This document shows, piece after piece, positions 1 to 7,258 of a DNA stretch of 49,063 bases; within the stretch, counting starts at the first letter, position 1; each line of letters opens with the position of its first letter. Source of the DNA: Chryseobacterium phosphatilyticum (GTDB taxonomy: Bacteria; Bacteroidota; Bacteroidia; Flavobacteriales; Weeksellaceae); NCBI RefSeq assembly GCF_002899825.2, contig NZ_PPED02000009.1, positions 1 to 49,063 of the forward strand. The letters are read 5' to 3'. A program made the position numbers and the translations under genes. Below the pieces are notes generated by a model. The model was not told where the DNA came from. It was given only the letters and a program-made list of their open reading frames with translations, and searched no databases.

Positions 1-407
1 AAAGCTGAAGAAAGAAATATTAACCAAGTGAACCGGATCCGGTTCCGTAATTCCACTCGCCCGGTTGCGCCAGGATCAACACCGGAAGCTCTGCCCTGGG
101 AAAGTGTACAGCTGATCTATTCCTGAAGATCCGGAACCCTTACAGGATCCTCACAAACTCCTGAAGCTGAAGATAGAAATATTAACCAGGTTAACCGGAT
201 CCGGTTCTGTAATTCCACTCGCCCGGTTGCGCCAGGATCAACACTGGAAGCTCTGCCCTGGGAAAGAGTGGAGCTGATCTATTCCTGAAGATCCGGAACC
301 CTTACAAGATCCTCACAAACTCCTGAAGCTGAAGAAAGAAATATTAACCAGGTTAACCGGATCCGGTTCCGTAATTCCACTCGCCCGGTTGCACCAGGAT
401 CAACACC
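1..407. repeat. 162-bp tandem repeat array, left part
   Basis: Direct tandem repeats with an exact 162-bp period: equivalent unit starts fall at 1, 163 and 325, and the third unit breaks off after the word caacacc at 407. GC content is near 50%, against about 30% around it. Each unit holds the perfect 14-bp palindrome AACCGGATCCGGTT and a related word GATCCGGAACC. One frame on each strand is open for about 53 codons with a single stop per unit and no ATG, so I do not call a gene. The array continues at 48118-49063. It lies inside the replication region, between the rep gene and the iterons, so a role in copy control, partition or recombination is possible but not shown. Confidence 0.95.
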
Positions 408-471
408 AAACACCATAAGCACTTACCTAGAGAGTATAGTCTTTATTAAAAACAATTTTTCTTTTTATTTT

Positions 472-564
472 TCTCAATTTCACCACTCATAAAAACAATG
501 TTTTTCTCAATTTCACTTCTTAATATCTCATTTTCACAACCTCATATTCTCATTTTCACCACTC
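472..564 (+). repeat. Origin iterons, cluster 1 (four copies)
   Basis: Four 17-bp direct repeats related to TCTCAATTTCACTACCT at 472-488, 505-521, 526-542 and 548-564. The last three are spaced 21 and 22 bp apart, two helical turns, as expected for binding sites of an iteron-type initiator. These copies are degenerate (CCACTC, CTTCTT and ACAACCT endings; TCATTTT in place of TCAATTT). The RepB-like initiator encoded at 46789-48072 is the expected ligand. Confidence 0.85.
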
Positions 565-763
565 AAAAAGTATTGTAAAGTCTTTATTCATCGCACTTAC
601 AAGCGCTCTAAAAAGTTATTATAAAAGTGCTTAGTTTTTTATAAAAAGGTATTCGCCTATCGGCTCATGAGCTGTTTAATTTTAAAATAAAGGGAAAAAA
701 AATAAAAAAACACTCATTCTCTACAAATTTCTCTTTAGTTCTTCCAAAAAAAAAAAAAAGTTG
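565..763. other. AT-rich spacer of the replication origin
   Basis: About 200 bp between the two iteron clusters, with no credible gene. It is very AT-rich, with A-runs at 690-712 and 746-759, and carries the 10-bp palindrome GCTCATGAGC at 663-672. This fits a DNA-unwinding region between initiator sites. I saw no clear DnaA box of the TTATCCACA type. Confidence 0.5.
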
Positions 764-863
764 TCTCAATTTCACTACCTCTTAATCTCAATTTCACTAC
801 TTATTTTCTCAATTTCACTACTTATGAGTTTATTGTTTATTATTTTTCTCAATTTCACTACCT
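764..863 (+). repeat. Origin iterons, cluster 2 (four copies)
   Basis: Four near-identical 17-bp direct repeats at 764-780, 786-802, 807-823 and 847-863, with consensus TCTCAATTTCACTACCT/CTT. Spacing is 22, 21 and 40 bp, in phase with cluster 1. The last copy lies inside the 3' end of the resolvase gene, where its complement is read as Arg-Gly-Ser-Glu-Ile-Glu. Conservation is tighter than in cluster 1, so this is the likelier high-affinity set for Rep. Confidence 0.88.
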
Positions 864-1465
864 CTTAATTTTTTCACTTTTGAAATTGTATGCCTGGAAC
901 ATCCTAGCAAGAACTGGATTTTACTATAGCTTTGCCCTAATTCTAAAAGATTTTCAATTTTATTATGCAGTTCTACATTTACAGGTCTTCCTTTATATTT
1001 TCCCTGATCCTTTGCCTTTAATACTCCATCAGCCTGCCTGCGTCTCCTGTCTGTATAATCCTTTCTTGCAGTAGCTGCTAGGATATCAAGCATCATTGCA
1101 TTGACCGCTGACAATACCCATCTTTGAAATTCATCATCTATATTAGCAAAGGCATGACTGGTAGGTAGATCAATAGATACTACTTTTATCCGGTTATCTA
1201 ATATTATTGATTTTAATTTTCGCCAGTCCTCTTCAGATAATCTGGTTATCCTGTCAATTTGTTCTATCAAAATTGCGTCTCCTGGTTCTGCCGTATCCAG
1301 GAGCCTGAAAAGTTCTGGACGCTGAAGCTTTGCACCGGATTCATTTTCAATAAACCAAGCTGAAATTTTCACCTTCAGGGATTTTGCAAATTCTGATAAA
1401 GTATCTTTTGCTCTGAGAGCATCCTGCTCTTTAGTAGATGCTCTTAAATAGGCGTACACCCTCAT
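830..1465 (-). CDS. Serine recombinase (resolvase/invertase family)
   Basis: A 211-aa site-specific recombinase of the small serine family, which cuts and rejoins DNA through a 5'-phosphoserine link. The N-terminus YLRASTKEQ places the nucleophile at Ser10. The resolvase-domain signatures continue with GAKLQRPELFRLLD and the ILIEQIDRITRL segment. A C-terminal helix-turn-helix (about residues 170-200, QSYSKIQFLLGCSRHTISKVKK) provides site recognition. Length is usual for Tn3/Pin-type enzymes. It sits next to the origin, so multimer resolution is the likeliest role; an inverted repeat upstream (1491-1540) could be its site. The last codons overlap an origin iteron. No transposase lies nearby. 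Confidence 0.9.
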   Translation of the reverse strand: MRVYAYLRASTKEQDALRAKDTLSEFAKSLKVKISAWFIENESGAKLQRPELFRLLDTAEPGDAILIEQIDRITRLSEEDWRKLKSIILDNRIKVVSIDLPTSHAFANIDDEFQRWVLSAVNAMMLDILAATARKDYTDRRRRQADGVLKAKDQGKYKGRPVNVELHNKIENLLELGQSYSKIQFLLGCSRHTISKVKKLRGSEIEKNNKQ

Positions 1466-1490
1466 TATTGGTTCATTTTAAGTGGTTTCT

Positions 1491-1540
1491 TTAATCCGGT
1501 GTAATATACATTAAATTTAAAAATTAATGCACCAGATTAA
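1491..1540. promoter_or_regulatory. Candidate res site / resolvase operator
   Basis: Imperfect inverted repeat just upstream of the resolvase gene: TTAATCCGGTG at 1491-1501 faces CACCAGATTAA at 1530-1540 (10 of 11 positions pair) around an AT-rich centre. Resolvases usually bind inverted subsites next to their own gene and repress themselves there. Only one such subsite is evident, so this is tentative. Confidence 0.4.
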
Positions 1541-1589
1541 AAGTAGTTCTGTATGGGTATACTTATAATGTAATTTAAGAAATAAAAAA

Positions 1590-1620
1590 GAATCCCTAGC
1601 ACAAAACAAACTAGGGATTC
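1590..1620 (-). terminator. Rho-independent terminator after the small HTH gene
   Basis: Perfect 10-bp stem GAATCCCTAG / CTAGGGATTC at 1590-1599 and 1611-1620 with an 11-nt loop. On the minus strand it is followed by a run of T. It lies downstream of the gene ending at 1654. Confidence 0.85.
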
Positions 1621-1653
1621 AAAACGCTTCATTTTTAGGAAATGATCAGTAGA

Positions 1654-1881
1654 TTATAATAACGCTTCTACTTTATCTATATCAGTTTCTTGAATTTGAT
1701 AGAGCAAACATGCTAAATGAAACAATGTGTTTGCCTTAAAATCAAATTTAAGTCTATTGATGTATTTTTCAACGGAACTAAGAGAATTTGGATAAATATT
1801 TTGCTGCTTAAGTTTTTCCGGAATATCTTTCATCTGATATCCTTCTCTAAGAAGCTGAATAATCGTTATCTTGAAATCCAT
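1654..1881 (-). CDS. Small helix-turn-helix regulator
   Basis: A 75-aa protein starting at MDFKITIIQLL. A longer reading from 1968 exists, but its first 29 residues run through the promoter and an inverted repeat, so I prefer 1881. The central GYQMKDIPEKLKQ and SLSSVEKYINRLK segments look like a LuxR-type helix-turn-helix (a recognition helix after a serine-rich turn), and the C-terminus looks helical. Small stand-alone regulators of this look occur in Chryseobacterium-like genomes. A TATATTTG promoter core ends three bases before the ATG, so the mRNA may be leaderless. Target unknown; autoregulation through the hairpin at 1913-1930 is possible. Confidence 0.6.
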   Translation of the reverse strand: MDFKITIIQLLREGYQMKDIPEKLKQQNIYPNSLSSVEKYINRLKFDFKANTLFHLACLLYQIQETDIDKVEALL

Positions 1882-1884
1882 ATT

Positions 1885-1930
1885 CAAATATAGAAACAAA
1901 GAAAATTTAAACCTTACGGTTTTCCGTAAG
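1885..1930 (-). promoter_or_regulatory. Promoter core plus inverted repeat of the small HTH gene
   Basis: On the minus strand TATATTTG (1892-1885) matches the Bacteroidota -7 element TAnnTTTG and ends 3 nt before the ATG at 1881. Upstream lies a perfect 7-bp inverted repeat, CTTACGG / CCGTAAG (1913-1919, 1924-1930, TTTT between). Its position suggests an operator. Confidence 0.5.
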
Positions 1931-2058
1931 TATAATAAAAAATAATTGCTATTTTTGAGATAATTCAAACTCCTTTTGAGAGTTTTTCATGGTTATTAGT
2001 TTTATCCTCGCAAGCCGGGGATTTTTTATTTATAACCTTTCATAAGTATTTTAAGTAA

Positions 2059-2316
2059 TTATAATTTTTTATTATTTTCCTGGTCAGGATCTCCCCAAAA
2101 TAGAACCCTTAATTTCCACAAAAAAGCGTTCCTATTTTTTTCTAAAGGATTATACACATCCAAGAACAAAAGAATAGAAATAGGGATTGATAATAAGCAA
2201 ATAACCAGGTAAAATCCATGTGAAATTTTCTCTTTAGGGATAATAAAGGATGAAAAAACTATTATATAAAGTAAAATGTAAATTTTAGTATTAAATAAAG
2301 GCTGTTTTCTTTTCAT
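2059..2316 (-). CDS. Small two-helix membrane protein, unknown function
   Basis: An 85-aa protein with two hydrophobic segments (about residues 11-27 and 35-53), a basic N-terminus and a polar C-terminal tail rich in Asp, Glu, Asn and Lys. I do not recognise the family. It is the last gene of the long minus-strand cluster of small genes and lies 10 bp after the preceding stop, so it is probably co-transcribed. No clear terminator follows; a weak GC-rich hairpin at about 2007-2023 is the only candidate and points the other way. Confidence 0.6.
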   Translation of the reverse strand: MKRKQPLFNTKIYILLYIIVFSSFIIPKEKISHGFYLVICLLSIPISILLFLDVYNPLEKNRNAFLWKLRVLFWGDPDQENNKKL

Positions 2317-2326
2317 TTTATAAATA

Positions 2327-2572
2327 TTAATCTTCTTGAGCTTTTTTGACTTCCCATTTAAAAATTGTCATATTGGGGGCTGCCGAAAAGGAAAATAAAC
2401 TCTTTCTAAAGTTTCCTTTAATAATGGAACCATCAGAAAGCTCTAAAGTCCAATGTTTTTCTTTTCCATAGGTTTGCAAACATTTATCTACAATAATTGG
2501 GATTACTATAAGTACAATTACCAAATAAATAACAATTCTTTTTGTATTTATCATATCATAATTTTTTTTCAT
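2327..2572 (-). CDS. Small single-pass membrane protein, unknown
   Basis: An 81-aa protein with one membrane anchor (about residues 13-28) followed by a short soluble part (WTLELSDGSIIKGNFRKS), probably outside the cytoplasm. Its ATG overlaps the stop of the upstream gene by 4 nt (ATGA), a sign of translational coupling. Met7 is an alternative start. Function not recognised. Confidence 0.6.
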   Translation of the reverse strand: MKKNYDMINTKRIVIYLVIVLIVIPIIVDKCLQTYGKEKHWTLELSDGSIIKGNFRKSLFSFSAAPNMTIFKWEVKKAQED

Positions 2573-2871
2573 TTTTTTATTAGATTTTTCTTATATATTT
2601 TAATTATTAGATAGAAACATATTGAATTAATAATAAAAAAAATAACAAATACCCAAATTTTTGCATCATCAGCTTTTAATAATCTAAAGATTGGTAGTAA
2701 TAAAAGGGAAAAGAAACATGAAAAAATATTTATTGAGAAGTATTTTTTAGCATTCGGGCTCAGGATATCTAAATCTTCCTTTATAAAGATATAATAAGAA
2801 CTAAGAATGATAAGCAAAATTGGAATAAAACCAAATATTTTCACTCCGTAATTTATAATAAATTCTTTCAT
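2569..2871 (-). CDS. Small polytopic membrane protein, unknown
   Basis: A 100-aa protein if started at MKEFIINYG. An upstream start at 2934 would add 21 residues and overlap the preceding gene by 32 bp, so I prefer 2871. Three hydrophobic stretches (about 10-29, 45-62 and 70-92) and a lysine-rich C-terminus. It is coupled by a 4-nt overlap to the next gene, and the two may act together. Not recognised. Confidence 0.55.
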   Translation of the reverse strand: MKEFIINYGVKIFGFIPILLIILSSYYIFIKEDLDILSPNAKKYFSINIFSCFFSLLLLPIFRLLKADDAKIWVFVIFFIINSICFYLIIKIYKKNLIKK

Positions 2872-2902
2872 ATTATTATGTGTTACTATTGTTTTTTTAG
2901 AG

Positions 2903-3193
2903 TTAAAGTAGTCTTTGTTTGTTAAGAAAAGCAAAGTGAATAATAAATTTTTTTTTATCTATTGCTTCTAAATGAGAAGCTTGATAACTGAATAAGTCTT
3001 TCACTAATTCTTCTTCAAATAATTGTGAAAAAAAACCAAATATACAAGGGTAAAAGTCATAATTTTGTTTTACCGAAAATTGAATTGGCAGAAAAAGAAT
3101 TTCATCCCTTTCCAAAATATTAAAATTAAAATTGAAAGAATATCTTTTTAATATTTCGATTAATTCTACTTCAACAAGTACAGAATATTCCAT
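2903..3193 (-). CDS. Hypothetical protein
   Basis: A 96-aa soluble protein, acidic in the N-terminal half (EYSVLVEVELIEIL) and rich in Phe and Tyr. No signal peptide, membrane segment or known motif. It lies in the minus-strand cluster, 14 bp after the zinc-ribbon gene, with the same strand and AT-rich codon use as its neighbours. Function unknown. Confidence 0.55.
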   Translation of the reverse strand: MEYSVLVEVELIEILKRYSFNFNFNILERDEILFLPIQFSVKQNYDFYPCIFGFFSQLFEEELVKDLFSYQASHLEAIDKKKFIIHFAFLNKQRLL

Positions 3194-3207
3194 GATTAAA
3201 TTTTAGA

Positions 3208-3477
3208 TTATTTATAAGATTGAATTTCTTCCACCAATAAGTCACAAATTATGCATTCATCTTTCAAATTATTACACACAGGACAAGGGTAAGTATATTT
3301 AGTTTGAGTTGAACTACGATTATAAACTTCCAATAATATATTTGCAATTGCTTCTTTGTCTAACTTACTATCTGGCTTTAATTCTTTTTGAATCAATTCT
3401 ATTTTTTCATTAAAAAATTGATCTATAGTTTCGAATAAGAAAGCAGCATTGTTTTGTAATTCTTGTCTTTTCATCAA
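3208..3477 (-). CDS. Small zinc-ribbon-like protein
   Basis: An 89-aa protein that starts with a helical, charged region (about 1-60) and ends with a four-cysteine knuckle, CPVCNN then CIICD (about residues 69-81). Two CxxC pairs typically bind one zinc ion. A role in nucleic-acid or protein binding is plausible, but there is no family assignment. It lies 8 bp downstream of the next gene in the cluster. Confidence 0.6.
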   Translation of the reverse strand: MMKRQELQNNAAFLFETIDQFFNEKIELIQKELKPDSKLDKEAIANILLEVYNRSSTQTKYTYPCPVCNNLKDECIICDLLVEEIQSYK

Positions 3478-3485
3478 TTTTTAGT

Positions 3486-3845
3486 CTAAGTTGTTTTTTT
3501 GAATAGTCCTTGACAATCTAATTTTCTTCCTCTGCAGTAATAAAACAAAACATTAGCAGATGAATCGTGATAAATACAGATTACTGTACCTGAATTGTTC
3601 ATAATTGCTGGATATACGCTAAAAGATTTTAGATCATTCAGAATTTCTTTTCGTTCATGTTTATCTAACTCATGGAGATAAAGCCTTAGTTCATTAATAT
3701 AAGGAGCATTCCAATTTGTCCCTAATTTAGTTCTTACACCTATTTCGGTTAGGTATTCATCTTCAGCAAGAAACCAATCTCTAGGAACTAATTTATCAGA
3801 AAGCTTTTTTAGTTTTATTTTTGAAATATCAGCTATTGTTTTCAT
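3486..3845 (-). CDS. Hypothetical protein
   Basis: A 119-aa soluble protein. The N-terminal half is basic and helical (ISKIKLKKLSDKLVPRDWF). The C-terminal half alternates hydrophobic residues (GTVICIYHDSSANVLFYYCRG), suggesting beta strands. No known motif seen. It is in line with the other small genes of the cluster; 72 bp separate it from the gene upstream. Confidence 0.55.
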   Translation of the reverse strand: MKTIADISKIKLKKLSDKLVPRDWFLAEDEYLTEIGVRTKLGTNWNAPYINELRLYLHELDKHERKEILNDLKSFSVYPAIMNNSGTVICIYHDSSANVLFYYCRGRKLDCQGLFKKTT

Positions 3846-3917
3846 TCCTTTTATTTCTATAATTAAATAAGTTTAATAATATTTTCTTCTTTCATATTTT
3901 GTGGTTTTTATATTTTT

Positions 3918-4184
3918 TTATGTGGATATTAGGTAGGAGATCCTAATGATTGATTTATCTTTTGTTTCTATATAAGTTGTACAATTTCCTTTAACGTAAG
4001 TTATTAGATGCTCTGTTTCGTCCCGGAACCAGTCTATTCTTTGTGTAGAGAAAGAATTAAAACTCTCCTGTACTATGTCAATTGCAAGGTGATTCTTTAT
4101 AAACTGAACAGAAACTTTGAACATTCCAAGATTGGAAAAATGCTTTTCTGCAATTAATTGGATTTTGATTAACTTTTCTTTCAT
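3918..4184 (-). CDS. Hypothetical protein
   Basis: An 88-aa soluble protein with an N-terminal helix (MKEKLIKIQLIAEKHF) followed by beta-like segments. No signal peptide or membrane segment. It starts 2 bp after the stop of the gene at 4187-4444, so the two are almost certainly one transcript and probably translationally coupled. Family not recognised. Confidence 0.55.
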   Translation of the reverse strand: MKEKLIKIQLIAEKHFSNLGMFKVSVQFIKNHLAIDIVQESFNSFSTQRIDWFRDETEHLITYVKGNCTTYIETKDKSIIRISYLIST

Positions 4185-4186
4185 TT

Positions 4187-4444
4187 TTAGCCAGGTTTTA
4201 TTGAGACTTTTTCTATTATAATTAGCTCCATTCCATCAAAAGCGGAATCGGGATAAATTTTTCCATTCATATAAACTAAAAAAGAATCTCCGGAATTATC
4301 AAATTGTGGAATTAGCATTCCTCTATCTCTTTTATCATCTGCATCCTCAACGATTAAACAAATATCAATATTTTGATATCCATCATAAAATCTTGCTATT
4401 TCTTTAGCAGTGTACCTTTTATTTGTAGATAATTTGTAGCTCAT
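4187..4444 (-). CDS. Hypothetical protein
   Basis: An 85-aa soluble protein. The stretch NKRYTAKEIARFYDGYQN resembles a short helical binding segment, but not clearly a helix-turn-helix. The rest is acidic and beta-like (FLVYMNGKIYPDSAFDGMELIIIEK). It sits 2 bp before its downstream neighbour in the minus-strand cluster. Function unknown. Confidence 0.55.
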   Translation of the reverse strand: MSYKLSTNKRYTAKEIARFYDGYQNIDICLIVEDADDKRDRGMLIPQFDNSGDSFLVYMNGKIYPDSAFDGMELIIIEKVSIKPG

Positions 4445-4464
4445 TGTTTCATTTTTGGGACTAA

Positions 4465-4836
4465 TTAGTATTGTTCAATTCTCTTATACCAATCATCAAT
4501 TATAGAATCTAAATTGTCACAATTTTTAAGTCTATCACATAAAAAATTAGCAGCATCCCTTTTTACAAGCTCATTGACGCTTAATTTAAAAATATCAGTA
4601 ATTGACGAAATGAAATCTTTCTCCCTTTGGCTATCCAATCTAAGTTTCAATTTATCTAAATAAAATTTCAATTTGATATAATCTTCTAATCGATATAAAG
4701 GATTTGGAATATTATTAAGTTTCGAAATATTACTATTTAATAGATAATCCAAGTAATCATTTGGACTAATAGTATCTTCTTCGTTACGATAAAAAGCACT
4801 TGAAATTTTATCGTGTTTTTTAAAATCTTTGAACAT
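4465..4836 (-). CDS. Hypothetical all-helical protein
   Basis: A 123-aa charged protein predicted by eye to be mostly helical (YIKLKFYLDKLKLRLDSQREKDFISSI). No membrane segment, cysteines of note or known motif. It is in the small-gene cluster, 12 bp after the stop of the upstream gene. Function unknown. Confidence 0.55.
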   Translation of the reverse strand: MFKDFKKHDKISSAFYRNEEDTISPNDYLDYLLNSNISKLNNIPNPLYRLEDYIKLKFYLDKLKLRLDSQREKDFISSITDIFKLSVNELVKRDAANFLCDRLKNCDNLDSIIDDWYKRIEQY

Positions 4837-4848
4837 CGTTTTTGAGAT

Positions 4849-5205
4849 CTATTTTAAATCATAAGTTGGTTTAAAAGGTAGCCACATTTTTACGAGTTTT
4901 TCAAAACGTGGTTGTAAGAATTCTTTTATTTTTTCAAAATCTGTTTCAGTTACATTATTAATGATATGAGGAGAAAAAAAACCTTTTCGTTGAAATACCA
5001 TGAATATTTCTAAAATATACTTTCCGGTATTTTTATCATCTTCCCGTAAATCCCATCTAAAGACAAAATTTAAATCCGGACTAAGGTCATTATATACTTC
5101 TAGGAATTCATCAAAAGACTCCCATTCAGCACCAGCTTCTTTATTATAAAAATTTTGATCAGCACAATAATAATCATGCTCTATTAATAAGTCTTTAAAT
5201 TCCAT
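4849..5205 (-). CDS. Hypothetical protein of a phage/plasmid-like family
   Basis: A 118-aa acidic protein. The N-terminus MEFKDLLIEHDYYCADQNFY, the central FVFRWDLRED and the later EIFMVFQRKGFFSPHIINNV resemble small proteins I associate with phages and mobile elements of this phylum, but I cannot name the family or a function. High acidity (many Asp and Glu, few Lys) is compatible with a DNA mimic or inhibitor; that is speculation. It lies in the small-gene cluster. Confidence 0.55.
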   Translation of the reverse strand: MEFKDLLIEHDYYCADQNFYNKEAGAEWESFDEFLEVYNDLSPDLNFVFRWDLREDDKNTGKYILEIFMVFQRKGFFSPHIINNVTETDFEKIKEFLQPRFEKLVKMWLPFKPTYDLK

Positions 5206-5242
5206 AGTTTTGCATTATTTTAAATTTTATCGTTTTTTAAGA

Positions 5243-5746
5243 TCAGGTTGTTACATAATTTTTAAAAGGAATATTTGGATAATATTTTAAAATTATTCCA
5301 GGTAAGTAGAAGTCAATCATACTTAAAAATTCATTCCATTCATTCGTATTCTCATACGTACTTATTGTTTGCAAATTAATGTCAGTAGAAAAATTTTTCA
5401 ATTTTAATTCTTCATTAAACTTTTTAGTGGCTCCTAACACCTCTAATCTGGTATTAAACTCTATTATGAAATGTGGATTAATTCGTAGAGATTTTACTTC
5501 AGAATCATTAATCTCAAATAATTGAAAACTATTTGTTGCTTCCAATGACGGCAACCCCAATAGTCTTCCTTTAGTTCCATGAAGGCTTATAATCATGCTT
5601 TTTAATGTTTCATAAGAAATTAATATATTTTCTTCTTCAGAAATTAACGTACAATTACTGGCTTGTTTTTGTTGAATGAACTCAATAGTTTTTAGCCAAT
5701 TAACTGAATTTAGTTCAAATCCTGATTTTTCGTTTTTTGTTTCCAT
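5243..5746 (-). CDS. Hypothetical protein
   Basis: A 167-aa soluble protein with mixed helix and strand character, no signal peptide and no membrane segment. It ends with a hydrophobic, aromatic segment (WNEFLSMIDFYLPGIILKYYPNIPF). Not recognised. Gaps of about 40 bp on both sides are AT-rich and hold no clear promoter or terminator, so it is most likely part of the cluster transcript. Confidence 0.55.
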   Translation of the reverse strand: METKNEKSGFELNSVNWLKTIEFIQQKQASNCTLISEEENILISYETLKSMIISLHGTKGRLLGLPSLEATNSFQLFEINDSEVKSLRINPHFIIEFNTRLEVLGATKKFNEELKLKNFSTDINLQTISTYENTNEWNEFLSMIDFYLPGIILKYYPNIPFKNYVTT

Positions 5747-5786
5747 AATATATAATTTTGGTTTTGTAAAGATTAATTTTTTCTGT

Positions 5787-6512
5787 TTAAATTTTACTTA
5801 CATATTGTTTTGTATAAATATTTAATTGATGTTCATAAAAAGCTCCAGGCACTTGATTATCTTCAGGATTATCTGCTTTAAATCCTTTCAAATCACACAT
5901 AAACATTATAAATATTCCTAAAGGGAGTTCCTTTATATCAAAATTATTAAAGAATATTAAATCAAATTCATTCTTATCTTCTGCTTTTAGATTCAGATCT
6001 TTTATTTTGATAGATAAAGGTAAAATTTCTCTATATCTCAGAAAACGATTAGAGAATTCGATCTGCTCAGCAAAAGGATTATTCCTATCCCAATCTTCGT
6101 TATAGTATGATCTAAATAAATCATGATATTCTAATAACTCATTATTATTTTTTTGTAAGTCATCAATTTCGTCCTGCATGCTATTGATAAGATCTTCTAC
6201 ATTCTCAGCAATTTTCAATTGAATATCCTTTGGAAGCTTACTGTTAAATTGTGATGATATTTTATTTTCAGTTGCAAAATCTTCTCTAATAATATTTTTT
6301 ATTGCAGTATCAGCTTGTAAAAGTTTATTAAAAGAATAAAGGACAATAAATATTAAAATAATTTCAATAACCCAGACTAATTGAGTACTCATAAATTTAG
6401 GAGAATATACAATGTTTAAAATAGCTATTATAAACCCAAACAACATTGTAACAGCGGATTTAAAATTTTTCTCTCTAATTTTTCTAATTCTCTCTTGTGT
6501 TTCTACTTTCAT
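5787..6512 (-). CDS. Two-helix membrane protein with coiled coil
   Basis: A 241-aa protein: basic N-terminus, two adjacent membrane helices (about 17-36 and 43-62), then a charged coiled-coil region (about 95-130, VEDLINSMQDEIDDLQKNNNELL) and a C-terminal soluble domain. The two-helix hairpin followed by a cytoplasmic domain resembles the general architecture of membrane-bound effectors such as SLATT proteins, but I see no specific sequence match and do not assign it. It is the largest protein of the small-gene cluster. Confidence 0.6.
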   Translation of the reverse strand: MKVETQERIRKIREKNFKSAVTMLFGFIIAILNIVYSPKFMSTQLVWVIEIILIFIVLYSFNKLLQADTAIKNIIREDFATENKISSQFNSKLPKDIQLKIAENVEDLINSMQDEIDDLQKNNNELLEYHDLFRSYYNEDWDRNNPFAEQIEFSNRFLRYREILPLSIKIKDLNLKAEDKNEFDLIFFNNFDIKELPLGIFIMFMCDLKGFKADNPEDNQVPGAFYEHQLNIYTKQYVSKI

Positions 6513-6549
6513 AGTTATTCTATTCTTAATTTGAATAAGTATTTAATGG

Positions 6550-6867
6550 TTACTTGCTTTTAGCTGCATTGATAATGTTAATAATTAATGCTGAGAAAAA
6601 GATTGGAATAAAAATCCAATAAACTATAAAGTTGTAATCTAATTCGACCTCAGACATTTTTTGAACAATTTCATTCCTTTTTAAAAATGCGTATTTAATG
6701 ATCCCTATAAAAAAAACATATATGGCTGTAAATACTAAAAAAGGAAGCATTGCTCCAACTCCTTCATTTGGTATTCTTAAATATGAAAGATAACCCGTCA
6801 ATCCAATAATTATGATTGATATGATTGTTATAATTAAATTGAAGTTATTTTCTAAGAATTCTAACAT
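6550..6867 (-). CDS. Small polytopic membrane protein, unknown
   Basis: A 105-aa protein with three hydrophobic stretches (about 9-28, 38-60 and 80-99) separated by short charged loops. No signal peptide cleavage site stands out. It neighbours the 241-aa two-helix membrane protein in the same direction, and the two could form a membrane pair. Not recognised. Confidence 0.58.
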   Translation of the reverse strand: MLEFLENNFNLIITIISIIIIGLTGYLSYLRIPNEGVGAMLPFLVFTAIYVFFIGIIKYAFLKRNEIVQKMSEVELDYNFIVYWIFIPIFFSALIINIINAAKSK

Positions 6868-6907
6868 AATAAATAATTTTTAATTTTGGTTTGGTTGAAA
6901 TTCACTT

Positions 6908-7258
6908 TTAAATTTTCTCTCCTTTATTTTTTATATCCATTTCAGAAAGGGTGACCGCCTTATTGTATGAAAGTTCCTTTAAGCAGTTTATAAAATTGCC
7001 TAGAATGTCAATCCAGACACCTTTTAATACTACTGCTTGATATATTAGTTTAAACGCAAAGTTCTCGTTAAAAGAAAATTTGGAAAAAAAAGCTCCAGTC
7101 AATTTTTCCTCAGCCTTTTCTTCCAAAGAATCATTTACAATTAGAGAATGATAATCCTGTAAAAAGGAAATTAAATTCTCTTTAGTTTTGTTAGGCTTTC
7201 CGGTCCCCGTTGGAGCCAGTAGTATATTTTGATCTAAGTTTACTTTATTAGTTTTCAT
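6908..7258 (-). CDS. Hypothetical protein
   Basis: A 116-aa soluble protein, largely helical after residue 25. APTGTGKPN near the N-terminus looks like a P-loop but lacks the Ser/Thr after Lys and any strand-helix frame, so I do not call it a nucleotide-binding site. Its ATG overlaps the stop of the upstream gene by 4 nt (ATGA), indicating translational coupling. Function unknown. Confidence 0.55.
   Translation of the reverse strand: MKTNKVNLDQNILLAPTGTGKPNKTKENLISFLQDYHSLIVNDSLEEKAEEKLTGAFFSKFSFNENFAFKLIYQAVVLKGVWIDILGNFINCLKELSYNKAVTLSEMDIKNKGEKI

Noticed and set aside
1..407. 53-codon open frames in each 162-bp unit as repeated peptide genes
   Set aside because: Each unit has one stop in that frame, no ATG, GTG or TTG start with a leader, and the differences between units are not mainly synonymous. 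The open frames are explained by the higher GC content.
2000..2030. GC-rich hairpin at about 2007-2023 as a plus-strand terminator
   Set aside because: The stem is imperfect and there is no plus-strand gene upstream for it to end; kept only as a remark.
7200..7225. P-loop in the 116-aa protein at 6908-7258
   Set aside because: APTGTGKPN lacks the Ser/Thr after Lys and a matching Walker B; the protein is too short for a known P-loop fold.
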